Source: Streptomyces sp. TRM49041 (lineage in GTDB: Bacteria; Actinomycetota; Actinomycetes; Streptomycetales; Streptomycetaceae). From it: a DNA stretch of 64,000 bases. Under the pieces are notes generated by a model. It saw nothing but the letters and a program-made list of their open reading frames with translations. It was not told where the DNA came from and did no database searches. Made by a program: the position numbers and the translations under genes. Each line of letters starts with the position of its first letter. Positions within the stretch are counted from its first letter, which is position 1. The stretch is from NCBI RefSeq assembly GCF_008271805.1, contig NZ_VSRY01000152.1, positions 248,001 through 312,000 on the forward strand, written 5' to 3'. Below, piece by piece: positions 17,638-25,947 of this stretch.

Positions 17638-18591
17638 TCAGCTCGCAGCTACGGACGCGGTGAGCCGTTGGCGAAACCATTCCACCGCGGCTTGGACCCC
17701 TTCCTGAAGCTCTACGGGGGCGACTCCCGGAAAGAGAGCCCGTAGGCGCGCGCTGTCGGCCTGCGAGTGGGGCACGTCGCCGACGCGACCCGGCACGTGG
17801 TTCCGAAGGACCGGGCGGCCCGTCGCCGACTCGATCTCCTGGATCAGGCTCAGCAGCGAGGTGCGTGTCCCGAAGGCCAGGTTTACGGGGCGAGAGTCGA
17901 CGACTCGGCGGAGGAGGGCGTCGGTGAGGACGCGGCAGGCCGTGCCCACGTAGGTGAAGTCGCGCGTCTGTGTGCCGTCGCCGTGTATGGTCACCGGCTG
18001 GTCGGCGAGGGTGGCGCTGATCCACTTCGGAATGACGGCGGCGTAGGCGTGGTCGGCGCGCTGGCCAGGGCCGTAGACGTTGAAGAGGCGGAAGGGGAGG
18101 ACCGGCAGGTCGAAGCTGTGGTGATAGGCGCTCAGGTATGCCTCCGTCGTGAGCTTGGTGACCGCGTACGGGCTCATCGGGGCGGATGCGAGGTCCTCGT
18201 GTTTCGGCAGGTGGGGGTTGGCGCCGTAGACAGAGGACGAGGAAGCGGCGATCACGTGCGGGCCGCCGGCACGGCGGGCGGCCTCGAGGACCTGGATGGT
18301 GCCGGTCGCGTTGGCGTGGTGGCTGGCCAGGGGGTCTCGCAGAGAGCGCGGCACAGAGGGGAGGGCGGCCAGGTGGACGACAGCGTTGGCGCCTTGGAAC
18401 GCCTGGTCGAGGAGAGCGGCGTCTTGGACATCTCCTTCGAAGAAGTCCACGTCGAGGCCGGCGAGGCTTGCCTTGTCCCCGGTGGAGAGGTTGTCGACGA
18501 CCCGGAGCTGGGTGATCTGGGGCTGCCCGGTCAGGGCGCGGACGAGGTTGCCGCCGATGAACCCGGCGCCGCCGGTAATCACGATCTTCAC
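17638..18591 (-). CDS. NAD-dependent sugar-nucleotide epimerase/dehydratase (extended SDR)
   Basis: The 317-aa protein is an extended SDR: NAD-binding GGAGFIG at residues 7-13, the SSSSVYG active-site serine region near 120, and catalytic YAVTK near 145. Late motifs PFRLFNVYGPGQ and HGDGTQTRDFTYV fit UDP-GlcNAc/UDP-glucose C4-epimerases. Eleven bases upstream is a nucleotide-sugar 6-dehydrogenase gene. That pair parallels TviB/TviC, which make a UDP-hexosaminuronic acid. Substrate is inferred. The start is GTG. It is the last gene of a two-gene minus-strand operon ending at the bidirectional terminator. Confidence 0.82.
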   Translation of the reverse strand: MKIVITGGAGFIGGNLVRALTGQPQITQLRVVDNLSTGDKASLAGLDVDFFEGDVQDAALLDQAFQGANAVVHLAALPSVPRSLRDPLASHHANATGTIQVLEAARRAGGPHVIAASSSSVYGANPHLPKHEDLASAPMSPYAVTKLTTEAYLSAYHHSFDLPVLPFRLFNVYGPGQRADHAYAAVIPKWISATLADQPVTIHGDGTQTRDFTYVGTACRVLTDALLRRVVDSRPVNLAFGTRTSLLSLIQEIESATGRPVLRNHVPGRVGDVPHSQADSARLRALFPGVAPVELQEGVQAAVEWFRQRLTASVAAS

Positions 18592-18602
18592 GCTGTTTCC
18601 CT

Positions 18603-19898
18603 TCAGAGAGAGTCGACGTGGGCGCCGGTGAGTCGGCGGCGGCAGTCGAGAATGTATGGGGCGTGTGCGCTGATCAGCGGGTAGTCGAAGGCGTCATGGT
18701 CCGCGAGGAGGACGACGGCATCGGCCGCGGTGAGATGGTCGGCGGTCACGTCGACCCGGTGGAGACACTCCAGGCCGGAGGCACGAGGATGTGCATCGTC
18801 CAGGACGTGGGGATCGGCGGCCTGGATCTCGGCGCCCATGCCGGTGAGGAGCTCGGCGATGCGAGCGGCCGGCGTCTCACGGGCGTCTCCGGTGTTGGCC
18901 TTGTACGCCAGGCCGAGCAGCAGGATCCGGGAGCCCTTGAGTGGCTTCCCACGCTCGTTGAGGCCCGCCACGAGACGCCGGACCACATAGTCGGGCATGT
19001 GGTTGTTGACGTCGTTCGCCAGCTCGACGAAGCGGAAGTTCTGTCCAAGGGTCCGTTCGACCCGCCACGACAGGTACGACGGATCGACGGGCAGGCAGTG
19101 TCCGCCGACACCCGGGCCGGGGGTGAAGGGCATGAACCCGTACGGCTTGGTGGACGCCGCGTCGATGGCCGCCCAGATGTCGATGCCGAGGTCGTGGGCG
19201 AAGGTCGCCAGCTCGTTGGCGAGGGCGATGTTCACGTGCCGAAAGGTGTTCTCGAGGAGCTTGGTCAGCTCCGCCTCCTTGCAGCTGGCGACAGGGACGA
19301 CCGTGTCCACTAGGGACGCGTAGAAGTCGCGGACCGCCTCCATGGAGGAAGGGGTGATACCCGAGATGACCTTGGGCGTGTTCTCCAGTCTCCAGGTGGG
19401 GTTCCCAGGGTCGATGCGCTCCGGGCTGTAGCCGAGGTGGAAGTCGCGGCCGGCGGTCAGCCCGGAACTACGCTCCAGGAGCGGGCGGAACACCTCCTCG
19501 GTCGTCCCGGGGTACGTGGTCGACTCCAGGACGACGATCGCCCCACGGGTGAGGTGGCGGCCGAGCGTCCGTGCCGCGTCCTCGACGTGCGACAGGTCCG
19601 GCGCGCCGTCGCGCAGCGGAGTCGGGACGGTGACGATCGCCACGTCGAACCCGGCACAGTCGGACGGGTCGATGGTCGGCCGGAAGACGCCGGCGGTCAG
19701 AAGCGGCGCCAGCCGCCTGTCCGAGATGTCCTCGACGTACGACTCGCTGAGCACGAGCCGCTTGATCCGTCCGGCGTCCACGTCGAGGCCGACGACGTCG
19801 TGCCCGACCTCGGCGGCTCGTACCGCCAACGGGAGCCCCACGTATCCCTGCCCCACAACGACGACGCGGAGCCGACGGGTGTCGTGATTCCTGATCAT
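18603..19898 (-). CDS. Nucleotide-sugar 6-dehydrogenase (UDP-hexose/UDP-HexNAc type)
   Basis: The 431-aa enzyme has the Rossmann motif GQGYVGLPLA near its N-terminus, YSPERIDPGNP in the middle, and the catalytic cysteine in GPGVGGHCLPVDP. These are hallmarks of NAD-dependent four-electron dehydrogenases oxidising C6 of UDP-sugars to a uronate. The SPERIDPGN form resembles the WecC/TviB/WbpA branch more than plain UDP-glucose dehydrogenase. The ATG at 19898 has a GAGGTG ribosome site 5 bases away; an in-frame GTG at 19907 overlaps that site and is less likely. It is divergent from the MetRS gene across a 359-base region. Confidence 0.85.
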   Translation of the reverse strand: MIRNHDTRRLRVVVVGQGYVGLPLAVRAAEVGHDVVGLDVDAGRIKRLVLSESYVEDISDRRLAPLLTAGVFRPTIDPSDCAGFDVAIVTVPTPLRDGAPDLSHVEDAARTLGRHLTRGAIVVLESTTYPGTTEEVFRPLLERSSGLTAGRDFHLGYSPERIDPGNPTWRLENTPKVISGITPSSMEAVRDFYASLVDTVVPVASCKEAELTKLLENTFRHVNIALANELATFAHDLGIDIWAAIDAASTKPYGFMPFTPGPGVGGHCLPVDPSYLSWRVERTLGQNFRFVELANDVNNHMPDYVVRRLVAGLNERGKPLKGSRILLLGLAYKANTGDARETPAARIAELLTGMGAEIQAADPHVLDDAHPRASGLECLHRVDVTADHLTAADAVVLLADHDAFDYPLISAHAPYILDCRRRLTGAHVDSL

Positions 19899-20257
19899 GC
19901 GGTCCACCTCGCTGAAGTTGGGGGTTGGGGTGTCGGGGACTTACACGCGGCGCGGTAGCCGCGGTATCCGCGGTGGGCGGTGGCCGTAAGATGGGGAGCG
20001 CCTCGGCCGTACGAGACTCGCTTGGCCGCCTGTCTCGGACGGCCGAGTGCTTTTCCGGCGCGGCATGGGGAACCCGGAAAACCCGCGGGCTGGCCAAACC
20101 CCCGGTTCGATACGATGACGGTGGCTTGCAGTCCCGTTCCGTCACCATGCGTGACACTGACGTGCGATCGGAGTGATCGCGTCGGCTGCGGCCTCCCGAC
20201 CTGGGCCCGCCGTGGCAGCGCCACCGGCGCCGTACGTACGAAATGGAGCATCCGAGG
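19899..20257. promoter_or_regulatory. 359-base divergent region with highly structured MetRS leader
   Basis: No gene is visible here. Candidate -10 elements for the plus strand are TAAGAT (19986-19991) and TACGAT (20111-20116), both with weak -35s. Between them sits a long hairpin: TCGGCCGT (20003-20010) plus CGAGAC pairs with GTCTCG plus ACGGCCGA (20039-20046), followed by TGCTTTTCC. A second inverted repeat TTTTCCGG/CCGGAAAA (20051-20058, 20074-20081) overlaps that T-run. Smaller hairpins follow at 20141-20155, 20164-20180 and 20212-20224. The layout suggests attenuation or a structured leader. I see no T-box sequence. Confidence 0.45.
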
Positions 20258-21982
20258 ATGGCTCGACACCTGGTAACCAGCGCGCTTCCCTACATCAACG
20301 GGATCAAGCACCTGGGCAACATGGTCGGGTCGATGCTTCCGGCGGATGTGTACTCCCGGTACCTCCGCCAGCGTGGCCACGACGTCCTCTACATCTGCGC
20401 CACCGACGAGCACGGCACGCCGGCCGAGCTGGCCGCCAAGGAGGCCGGTCTGACGGTCGCCGAGTTCTGCGCGCAGGCCCACGACGCACAGAAGGCCGTG
20501 TACGACGGGTTCGAGCTGGCCTTCGACTACTTCGGCCGCAGCTCCTCGCCGCAGAACGTCGAGATCACCCAGCACTTCGCGCGGAAGCTGCACGAGAACG
20601 GCTTCATCGAGGAGCGGGCGATCCGCCAGGTGTACTCGCCTGTCGACGGCCGATTCCTGCCGGACCGGTACGTCGAGGGCACCTGCCCGCACTGCGGCTA
20701 CGACAAGGCCCGCGGCGACCAGTGCGAGAACTGCACCCGCGTGCTCGACCCGACCGACCTGATCAACCCGCGCTCGGCGATCAGCGGTTCCACGGACCTG
20801 GAGGTCCGCGAGACCAAGCACCTCTTCCTGCTGCAGTCCAAGCTCCAGCACGAGGTCGAGGGGTGGATCGCCACCGTCAGCGCGGAGTGGCCGCACCTGT
20901 CCACGTCCATCGCCCGGAAGTGGCTGACCGAGGGCCTGAACGACCGGGCCATCACCCGTGACCTCGACTGGGGCGTGCCCGTGCCGGCCGATACCTGGCC
21001 CGAGCTCGCGGCCGAGGGCAAGGTCTTCTACGTCTGGTTCGACGCCCCGATCGAGTACATCGGCGCGACGAAGGAGTGGGCGGACGCCGCTGGTGACGGC
21101 GAGACCCGCGACTGGAAGTCTTGGTGGTACGACGCCGACGACACCGTCCGCTACACCCAGTTCATGGCGAAGGACAACGTCCCCTTCCACACGGTGATGT
21201 TCCCGGCCACCGAACTCGGCGTCCGCGAACCGTGGAAGAAGGTCGACGTCGTCAAGGGCTTCAACTGGCTGACGTACTACGGCGGTAAGTTCTCCACTTC
21301 CCAGAAGCGTGGCGTCTTCACGGACGCGGCCCTGGAGATCCTGCCCGGCGACTACTGGCGCTACTTCCTGATCGCCAACGCCCCCGAGTCGGACGACTCG
21401 TCGTTCACCTGGGAGCACTTCACCGCCACGGTGAACAAGGACCTGGCCGACACCCTCGGCAACTTCGTCAACCGCGTGCTGTCCTTCTCCCGCAAGCGGT
21501 TCGGCGACGAGGTCCCGGCCGGCCGCGTGGCCGGCGAGGCGGAGGCGAGGCTGGGCGAGGAGATCGCGCGGCTGCTGGCCGAGTACGAGGAGCACATGGA
21601 GGCGCTCGATTTCCGGAAGGCCGCCGCCGCTCTGCGCGCCCTGTGGTCCGCGGGCAACTCCTACCTGGAGGAGAAGGCGCCCTGGCTGGAGATCAAGGCC
21701 GACCCGGACGGCGCCGCGCTGACGCTTCGTACCGCGATGAACCTGATCCACCTGTACGCGGTCGTCTCCGAGCCGTTCATCCCGACCACGGCCGCAGCCA
21801 TGCGTGGGGCCTTCGCTCTGGAGAACGACACCGCGACCTGGGTGACCGGCGACCAGGCCAAGGCCCTGGACGTCGTCCCGGCCGGCACCGCGTTCACCGT
21901 GCCGCCCGTGCTCTTCGCGAAGATCACGGAGGAGGACCTGGAGTCCTACCGCGAGCGCTTCGGCGGCGCCCCGGAAGCCTGA
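20258..21982 (+). CDS. metG: Methionyl-tRNA synthetase
   Basis: The 574-aa class I synthetase charges tRNA-Met with methionine. The HIGH-type motif is HLGN (18-21), a zinc knuckle is formed by CPHCG...CENC around residues 140-160, and the KMSKS equivalent is KFSTS at 344-348. A DALR-type anticodon-binding helical domain ends the protein, with no C-terminal dimerisation domain. It closely resembles what I remember of housekeeping Streptomyces MetRS, so it could be the sole essential copy or a resistant duplicate. GGAG at 20245-20248, 9 bases before ATG 20258, favours this start over ATG 20243. It is convergent with the phosphatase gene. Confidence 0.93.
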   Translation: MARHLVTSALPYINGIKHLGNMVGSMLPADVYSRYLRQRGHDVLYICATDEHGTPAELAAKEAGLTVAEFCAQAHDAQKAVYDGFELAFDYFGRSSSPQNVEITQHFARKLHENGFIEERAIRQVYSPVDGRFLPDRYVEGTCPHCGYDKARGDQCENCTRVLDPTDLINPRSAISGSTDLEVRETKHLFLLQSKLQHEVEGWIATVSAEWPHLSTSIARKWLTEGLNDRAITRDLDWGVPVPADTWPELAAEGKVFYVWFDAPIEYIGATKEWADAAGDGETRDWKSWWYDADDTVRYTQFMAKDNVPFHTVMFPATELGVREPWKKVDVVKGFNWLTYYGGKFSTSQKRGVFTDAALEILPGDYWRYFLIANAPESDDSSFTWEHFTATVNKDLADTLGNFVNRVLSFSRKRFGDEVPAGRVAGEAEARLGEEIARLLAEYEEHMEALDFRKAAAALRALWSAGNSYLEEKAPWLEIKADPDGAALTLRTAMNLIHLYAVVSEPFIPTTAAAMRGAFALENDTATWVTGDQAKALDVVPAGTAFTVPPVLFAKITEEDLESYRERFGGAPEA

Positions 21983-21998
21983 CAGGCGTCCCCGCACT

Positions 21999-22029
21999 CG
22001 TACCGTCCCGACCTTCACCGGGCGGTACG
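21999..22029. terminator. Bidirectional terminator between metG and phosphatase gene
   Basis: CGTACCGTCCC (21999-22009) pairs with GGGCGGTACG (22020-22029) apart from one bulged T. It lies between convergent genes and overlaps the 3-prime end of the phosphatase gene. Confidence 0.6.
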
Positions 22030-22653
22030 GGCGTTGAGGAGGGCGGGCAGGTCCACGGGCGAGACGTTCATGAGCCGCACGCGCGGAGCCGGGCCCCCGA
22101 TCTCCACACATGTGACTCCGGCGGACCCGGGCACGTGCTGGAGGTACCGGTCGAAGCCATTCCCCGTGAGCCACAGCAGCAGGCAGGCAATGCCCCCGCC
22201 GTGCCCGACGAGTACGGTGGTTCGCCTCGCCCCGGAGCAGACCTCGTTCCAGAGATCCACGTAGCGGGCCTGGACGTCTTCTGAGGACTCGCCGCCCGGC
22301 GTCCGGAGCTGGTGGATCGGCACACCGTGGCGAGCGGCCTCGGCGGCGGCGAGTTCCCTGGGCCGGCCCCCGAGGTGACCGCTGTCTTTGGCGGCCAGAC
22401 GCTCGTCGACGCGGACATCGGCCGGGGCGAGCGCAGCGGCGAGAAGCTCGGCCGACTCCCGGCAACGGGACATCGGGCTGACCAGCATCCTGTCCACGGC
22501 GACCCCGGCCGCCGTGAGGCAAGCACCGACCAGCCGGATGTCGGCGCGCCCGCGTTCGCTGAGCCGACCGCCGACCGCGCGGCCTTGGTGGATGCCCAGG
22601 AGGTTCTCTTCCGTCTCGCCGTGCTTGATCAGGTAGATGTGCTGGGTTTTCAT
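22015..22653 (-). CDS. Histidine phosphatase family protein with KHG variant motif
   Basis: The 212-aa protein has the phosphoglycerate-mutase-like fold signatures IYLIKHGETEEN (residues 5-16), SPMSRCRESAELL, and the second catalytic histidine in TVLVGHGGGI. The usual RHG catalytic triplet reads KHG here, replacing the phosphate-binding arginine with lysine. It may alter substrate choice or lower activity. The substrate is unknown; relatives dephosphorylate sugar phosphates or nucleotides. The ATG at 22653 has GAGGGGA 9 bases upstream. It is the last gene of the six-gene minus-strand operon starting at 27938. Confidence 0.8.
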   Translation of the reverse strand: MKTQHIYLIKHGETEENLLGIHQGRAVGGRLSERGRADIRLVGACLTAAGVAVDRMLVSPMSRCRESAELLAAALAPADVRVDERLAAKDSGHLGGRPRELAAAEAARHGVPIHQLRTPGGESSEDVQARYVDLWNEVCSGARRTTVLVGHGGGIACLLLWLTGNGFDRYLQHVPGSAGVTCVEIGGPAPRVRLMNVSPVDLPALLNARTAR

Positions 22654-22676
22654 GGCGTCGTGTCCCCTCATTCCCG

Positions 22677-23231
22677 TCAGTCCCAGTGGCGGACGTCGAC
22701 GCGCGTGGAGACGGCGGCGGCGACGTCGTCGTGCTCGGCTTGGTTCATGGCGGGGAAGCGGTCGTGGTGCCACTCGACGTAGAGGACGGAGACGAGGTCG
22801 ATCGTCCCGTCGGCGAGCAGCTTCCTGAGCACGGGGTATTCGGCGCCCTCGATGTCCATCTTCACGACGACGAGGTCCTCCGGTGCGGCGGTCCGGCGGA
22901 GCCAGGCGCTGAAGTCCACCGCGGGGACGGGGACGGGCGAGCTGTAGTCGATCTGCTGGTCGTACATGGGCGGGACCCGCTTGCCGGGCATCACGGTGGA
23001 GCTCTCGTGGTGGCCGAGGAAGAGGTCGATGGTCCCGTCCTCGGTCCACACCGCGCTGGGGGAGACCTCGATCAGGCCGGCGTGCTGGGCTCGCTCCACG
23101 TTCGCGCGGATGGAGGGGAGCAGGGTCGGGTTGGGCTCGAAGGCGTAGAAGTCGTGGTCCGGGAGCTCGTGCATGAATTGCCTCAGCACGATTCCGAGGT
23201 TGGCGCCGCAGTCGACGAAGATCTTGCGCAT
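22677..23231 (-). CDS. FkbM family SAM-dependent methyltransferase
   Basis: The 184-aa protein begins MRKIFVDCGANLGIVLR, the FkbM SAM-binding motif (DxGANxG). The conserved late motif VVVKMDIEGAEYPVLRKLL and the ending VLYVEWHHDRF are also typical. FkbM enzymes methylate hydroxyl groups on sugars or polyketides. It is shorter than the usual ~230-280 aa. The start codon lies inside the 3-prime end of the upstream membrane-protein gene (49-base overlap), with GGAGGA 10 bases before the ATG. Confidence 0.85.
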   Translation of the reverse strand: MRKIFVDCGANLGIVLRQFMHELPDHDFYAFEPNPTLLPSIRANVERAQHAGLIEVSPSAVWTEDGTIDLFLGHHESSTVMPGKRVPPMYDQQIDYSSPVPVPAVDFSAWLRRTAAPEDLVVVKMDIEGAEYPVLRKLLADGTIDLVSVLYVEWHHDRFPAMNQAEHDDVAAAVSTRVDVRHWD

Positions 23232-24784
23232 GTGGTGTTGTCCTCCAGATTGGTCATCGGAGCGCTGAGGTCGATCTCCCGTACGACGCGATCGGCGAGC
23301 AGGACGAAGTCGCCGGTCTCGGGGAGGTAGCAGCGCTCCTCGTAGCGGATGGTGATGCGGCGGACGGGCTCCTCGCCGTGGTAGGCGGGCAGATCGCCCC
23401 ACCGGTAGAGCTGGCCCCCGGGCGCCTTGAGGTGACGCAGCCACCGGGGCAGGGGGCTCTTCCGAGTACCGGCGTTGAGCCCGGTGAACATGGAGGTGAG
23501 GAAGGCGATGTGCTCGGCCGACCGTTCCTCGTTCCTGTGTGTTCGGCCGTAGGTCTGCTTGAGCTGGTGCAGCCGGTCCTGGTCACCGCGGGCCTGGACG
23601 AGGAGATCCCGGAGCCGCTGGTCCCAGACGATTCCGAGGTGTCCGTGGAGGACGGGCTCGTCCGTCAGGAAGTAGCCCTCGACGCGGCCGAACTCGCGCT
23701 CGTACGGGCACATGTAGTCGTTGTAGAGACCCCGTGTCGCGCCGGAGACGGTCTCCACCTGCCAGTGGATGCGGGCGGTGAAGGGCGCGTCCCACCACCC
23801 CAGATGCCAGGGCTGCCACAGCAAATCGGCGGTGCTGAGCAGCATCACGGTGAGCGCGACCAGTGCGGCTGGCCATCCGAAGGCCGTTTCGTACCCTCTT
23901 TCGGGAAGCAATCCGAAGGCCGTCGCGAGTCCGATGTTGGCGGCGATGTTCTCCCAGAAGAAGATGCCGGAGGCCAGGGCGACGGCGATGTTGAAGAGTG
24001 CGGTCGCCACCAGGATCGCGATCAGCGGTCGGCGGTCGAGGAAGGCGACCAGCCCAGCGGCCTCCACCACCATCGTGAGGATGTTGACGGGGCGGTCCAC
24101 GACCCTCGCCCGGCACAGGAGCCGGGATACCGTCCTGGACGGGAGGAAGCGCGCCCAGCCCCAGGAGTACGCCGAGGCCATGAGGTAGTGCGTGCGGTTG
24201 TGCCAGGCCCAGGACCAGGGGCGCGGCCCCAGACGGGCCTTGCTCCAGGCCGGCTTGACGTAGTGCGACAGCGAGACGCAACCGAGTACCAGCACCAGAC
24301 CGGCCGTGGAGCCGGAAGGGGCCGGGGCGAGGACCGCGGTCATGACGAACCAGGCGAGGTAAGCCTTCAGCAGGCGTACCGGCATCATCGCGTGGTGCTG
24401 CCATCCGTGCAGCCTGCCACAGAACACGGCGATCCACGCCACCAGGGCGGGGGCCCAAAGGCACGAGGTGACGGCGAGGAACAGGAGGAGCAGCTTGTCC
24501 CGACGCTGGGGACCGATGGGCAGCGTGACGTCGTAGTCGCTCGTGGTGCCGCGCCAGGTCAGCAGGGCGATCATGGAGACGACGAAACAGTGCAGCGGCC
24601 CGGGCAGGGGCGACGGCCGGAGGGACAGAGGGGCGATGACCGTGACAGCCGCGGTCACGGCCAAGGACGTGGGGTACCGGGCGAGAGCGCGTACCGCGGG
24701 GGAGACACCGAAGCGGTAGCAGGTCACGACGGCGGCTACGACCGCCGCGGTCGCCACGTACGAGGGAATCGGCGGAGTCGACAT
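23183..24784 (-). CDS. Polytopic membrane protein with large C-terminal soluble domain
   Basis: The 533-aa protein has roughly eight or nine hydrophobic helices in the first 340 residues, e.g. YVATAAVVAAVVTCY and LVAFLDRRPLIAILVATALF, with conserved-looking WSWAWHNRTHYLMASAYSWGW between them. A soluble region of about 190 residues with many His, Trp and Tyr follows. The layout is compatible with HTTM/gamma-carboxylase-like membrane proteins, but I cannot assign it. It sits between the glycosyltransferase and the FkbM methyltransferase, so a role in lipid-linked sugar handling or export is possible. Its last 49 bases overlap the FkbM gene. Confidence 0.65.
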   Translation of the reverse strand: MSTPPIPSYVATAAVVAAVVTCYRFGVSPAVRALARYPTSLAVTAAVTVIAPLSLRPSPLPGPLHCFVVSMIALLTWRGTTSDYDVTLPIGPQRRDKLLLLFLAVTSCLWAPALVAWIAVFCGRLHGWQHHAMMPVRLLKAYLAWFVMTAVLAPAPSGSTAGLVLVLGCVSLSHYVKPAWSKARLGPRPWSWAWHNRTHYLMASAYSWGWARFLPSRTVSRLLCRARVVDRPVNILTMVVEAAGLVAFLDRRPLIAILVATALFNIAVALASGIFFWENIAANIGLATAFGLLPERGYETAFGWPAALVALTVMLLSTADLLWQPWHLGWWDAPFTARIHWQVETVSGATRGLYNDYMCPYEREFGRVEGYFLTDEPVLHGHLGIVWDQRLRDLLVQARGDQDRLHQLKQTYGRTHRNEERSAEHIAFLTSMFTGLNAGTRKSPLPRWLRHLKAPGGQLYRWGDLPAYHGEEPVRRITIRYEERCYLPETGDFVLLADRVVREIDLSAPMTNLEDNTTCARSSSTAAPTSESC

Positions 24785-24790
24785 TCCCGG

Positions 24791-25933
24791 CTACCCTGCG
24801 ATCGGCGCGGGCACCGGCCAGCCGACCGCCGGCAGACTCTCCAGGTATGAGGCGATCCGCTCCCGGGGGTCGGAGGAGAGGTGCCGATCCCGGTGACGTA
24901 CGACGTTGTCCCGAAGCTCTCGGCTGCGGTTGAGGAAATCGAGTATCGCTCCGCGGTCGATGCGCAGCGCGGATGTGCCCAGTTCCGCTTCCTGGACGAC
25001 CTTGGCGCACCAGTGCTGGTCGTATGTGGGCAGCGGCACCAGGTGGACCGGTTTGCCGAGTACGAAGGCTTCGCTGATGAGGTTGAAGCCGGCGTTGGAG
25101 AAGACGGCCTCGGACCGCGCCATGTCCGTGATGAACGCCTCGCGGTCGAACGTACAGATCTCGATCTTGCCGTGGGCGTACTTGCGTAGATTGCCGATCT
25201 CCGTCGGCTGCACGTAGATCCGCAGAGCGCGGTCTGGCACGTACTGGCGGAAGACCGAGGCGAGGGTGCCTACCGACTCTTCCGGGCCGTGGTCGAAGTA
25301 GCGCGAGAAGTAGGCCGTGGCCAGGGGCTCCGTGGTGACCGGAGTGGAGCGCACCGAGTCGGGGATGACCGGGGCGATGAACTCCAGCCTTCGGTCGTCG
25401 GCCGCCAGCGGAACGTAGGAGCAGATGAAGGACCGGTCGACGCGAGGTGCGAAGTAGCGCAGTCGCTGCTCGTCGGCGGTGCGGGCGTACCGGCCGACGG
25501 CCGGCAGGTTGAGGTGCCGGTACTTGCTCTGCTGATCGACGGAGATCAACGGTCGGCCGAAGTGATAGGCCAGGCGCGGGGTGTTGGGCTCGTAGTCGGT
25601 GATGAACACGTCAGGGACGCCGGTCTCGCGAAGGATCCGCCGCAGGCGGAGGTGCTTGGTGAAGCCGACGGGTGCCTGCCGCATGTTGTCGCGTATCGCG
25701 TCGCTTGCATGTATGCGGTCCCCACGGGCGAGAAGCGTCGGCATCCACCCCTCCCACGCGGTGAAGCCGAGGTCCCGGAAGTACTCGACGCGTGCAGCTC
25801 CGTTGGTGACGATCCGCACCTTGTGCCCGCGGTCGCGGAGGTACTGAGCGATCACGCTCTGCCTGACGGAGTGGCCCATGCCGATGCCGTTGACACCGAC
25901 GACCACGTTGAGCGGCCGTACGTATTCAGACAC
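24791..25933 (-). CDS. GT-B glycosyltransferase (MurG/UDP-glucuronosyl-like, GT28-type)
   Basis: The 380-aa protein has an N-terminal GT-B acceptor domain beginning VVGVNGIGMGHSVRQSVIAQYL, a GxGH glycine-rich loop typical of the MurG/GT28 group. The C-terminal donor-binding signature is SNAGFNLISEAFVLGKPVHLVPLPTYDQHWCA. Such enzymes transfer a sugar from a nucleotide donor. The neighbouring dehydrogenase and epimerase could supply a uronic-acid donor. The start is GTG, with AAAGGA 6 bases upstream. It is third in the minus-strand operon. Confidence 0.82.
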   Translation of the reverse strand: MSEYVRPLNVVVGVNGIGMGHSVRQSVIAQYLRDRGHKVRIVTNGAARVEYFRDLGFTAWEGWMPTLLARGDRIHASDAIRDNMRQAPVGFTKHLRLRRILRETGVPDVFITDYEPNTPRLAYHFGRPLISVDQQSKYRHLNLPAVGRYARTADEQRLRYFAPRVDRSFICSYVPLAADDRRLEFIAPVIPDSVRSTPVTTEPLATAYFSRYFDHGPEESVGTLASVFRQYVPDRALRIYVQPTEIGNLRKYAHGKIEICTFDREAFITDMARSEAVFSNAGFNLISEAFVLGKPVHLVPLPTYDQHWCAKVVQEAELGTSALRIDRGAILDFLNRSRELRDNVVRHRDRHLSSDPRERIASYLESLPAVGWPVPAPIAG

Positions 25934-25947
25934 GACGATCCTTTCTG

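Noticed and set aside
20041..20116. Possible tRNA (GGTTCGATAC resembles a T-loop)
   Set aside because: No matching acceptor stem or D-arm can be built.
19980..20257. T-box riboswitch before metG
   Set aside because: No recognisable T-box core sequence; structured leader reported instead without class.
19895..22522. 875-codon minus-strand frame through metG
   Set aside because: Runs antisense to a MetRS with all motifs; shadow.
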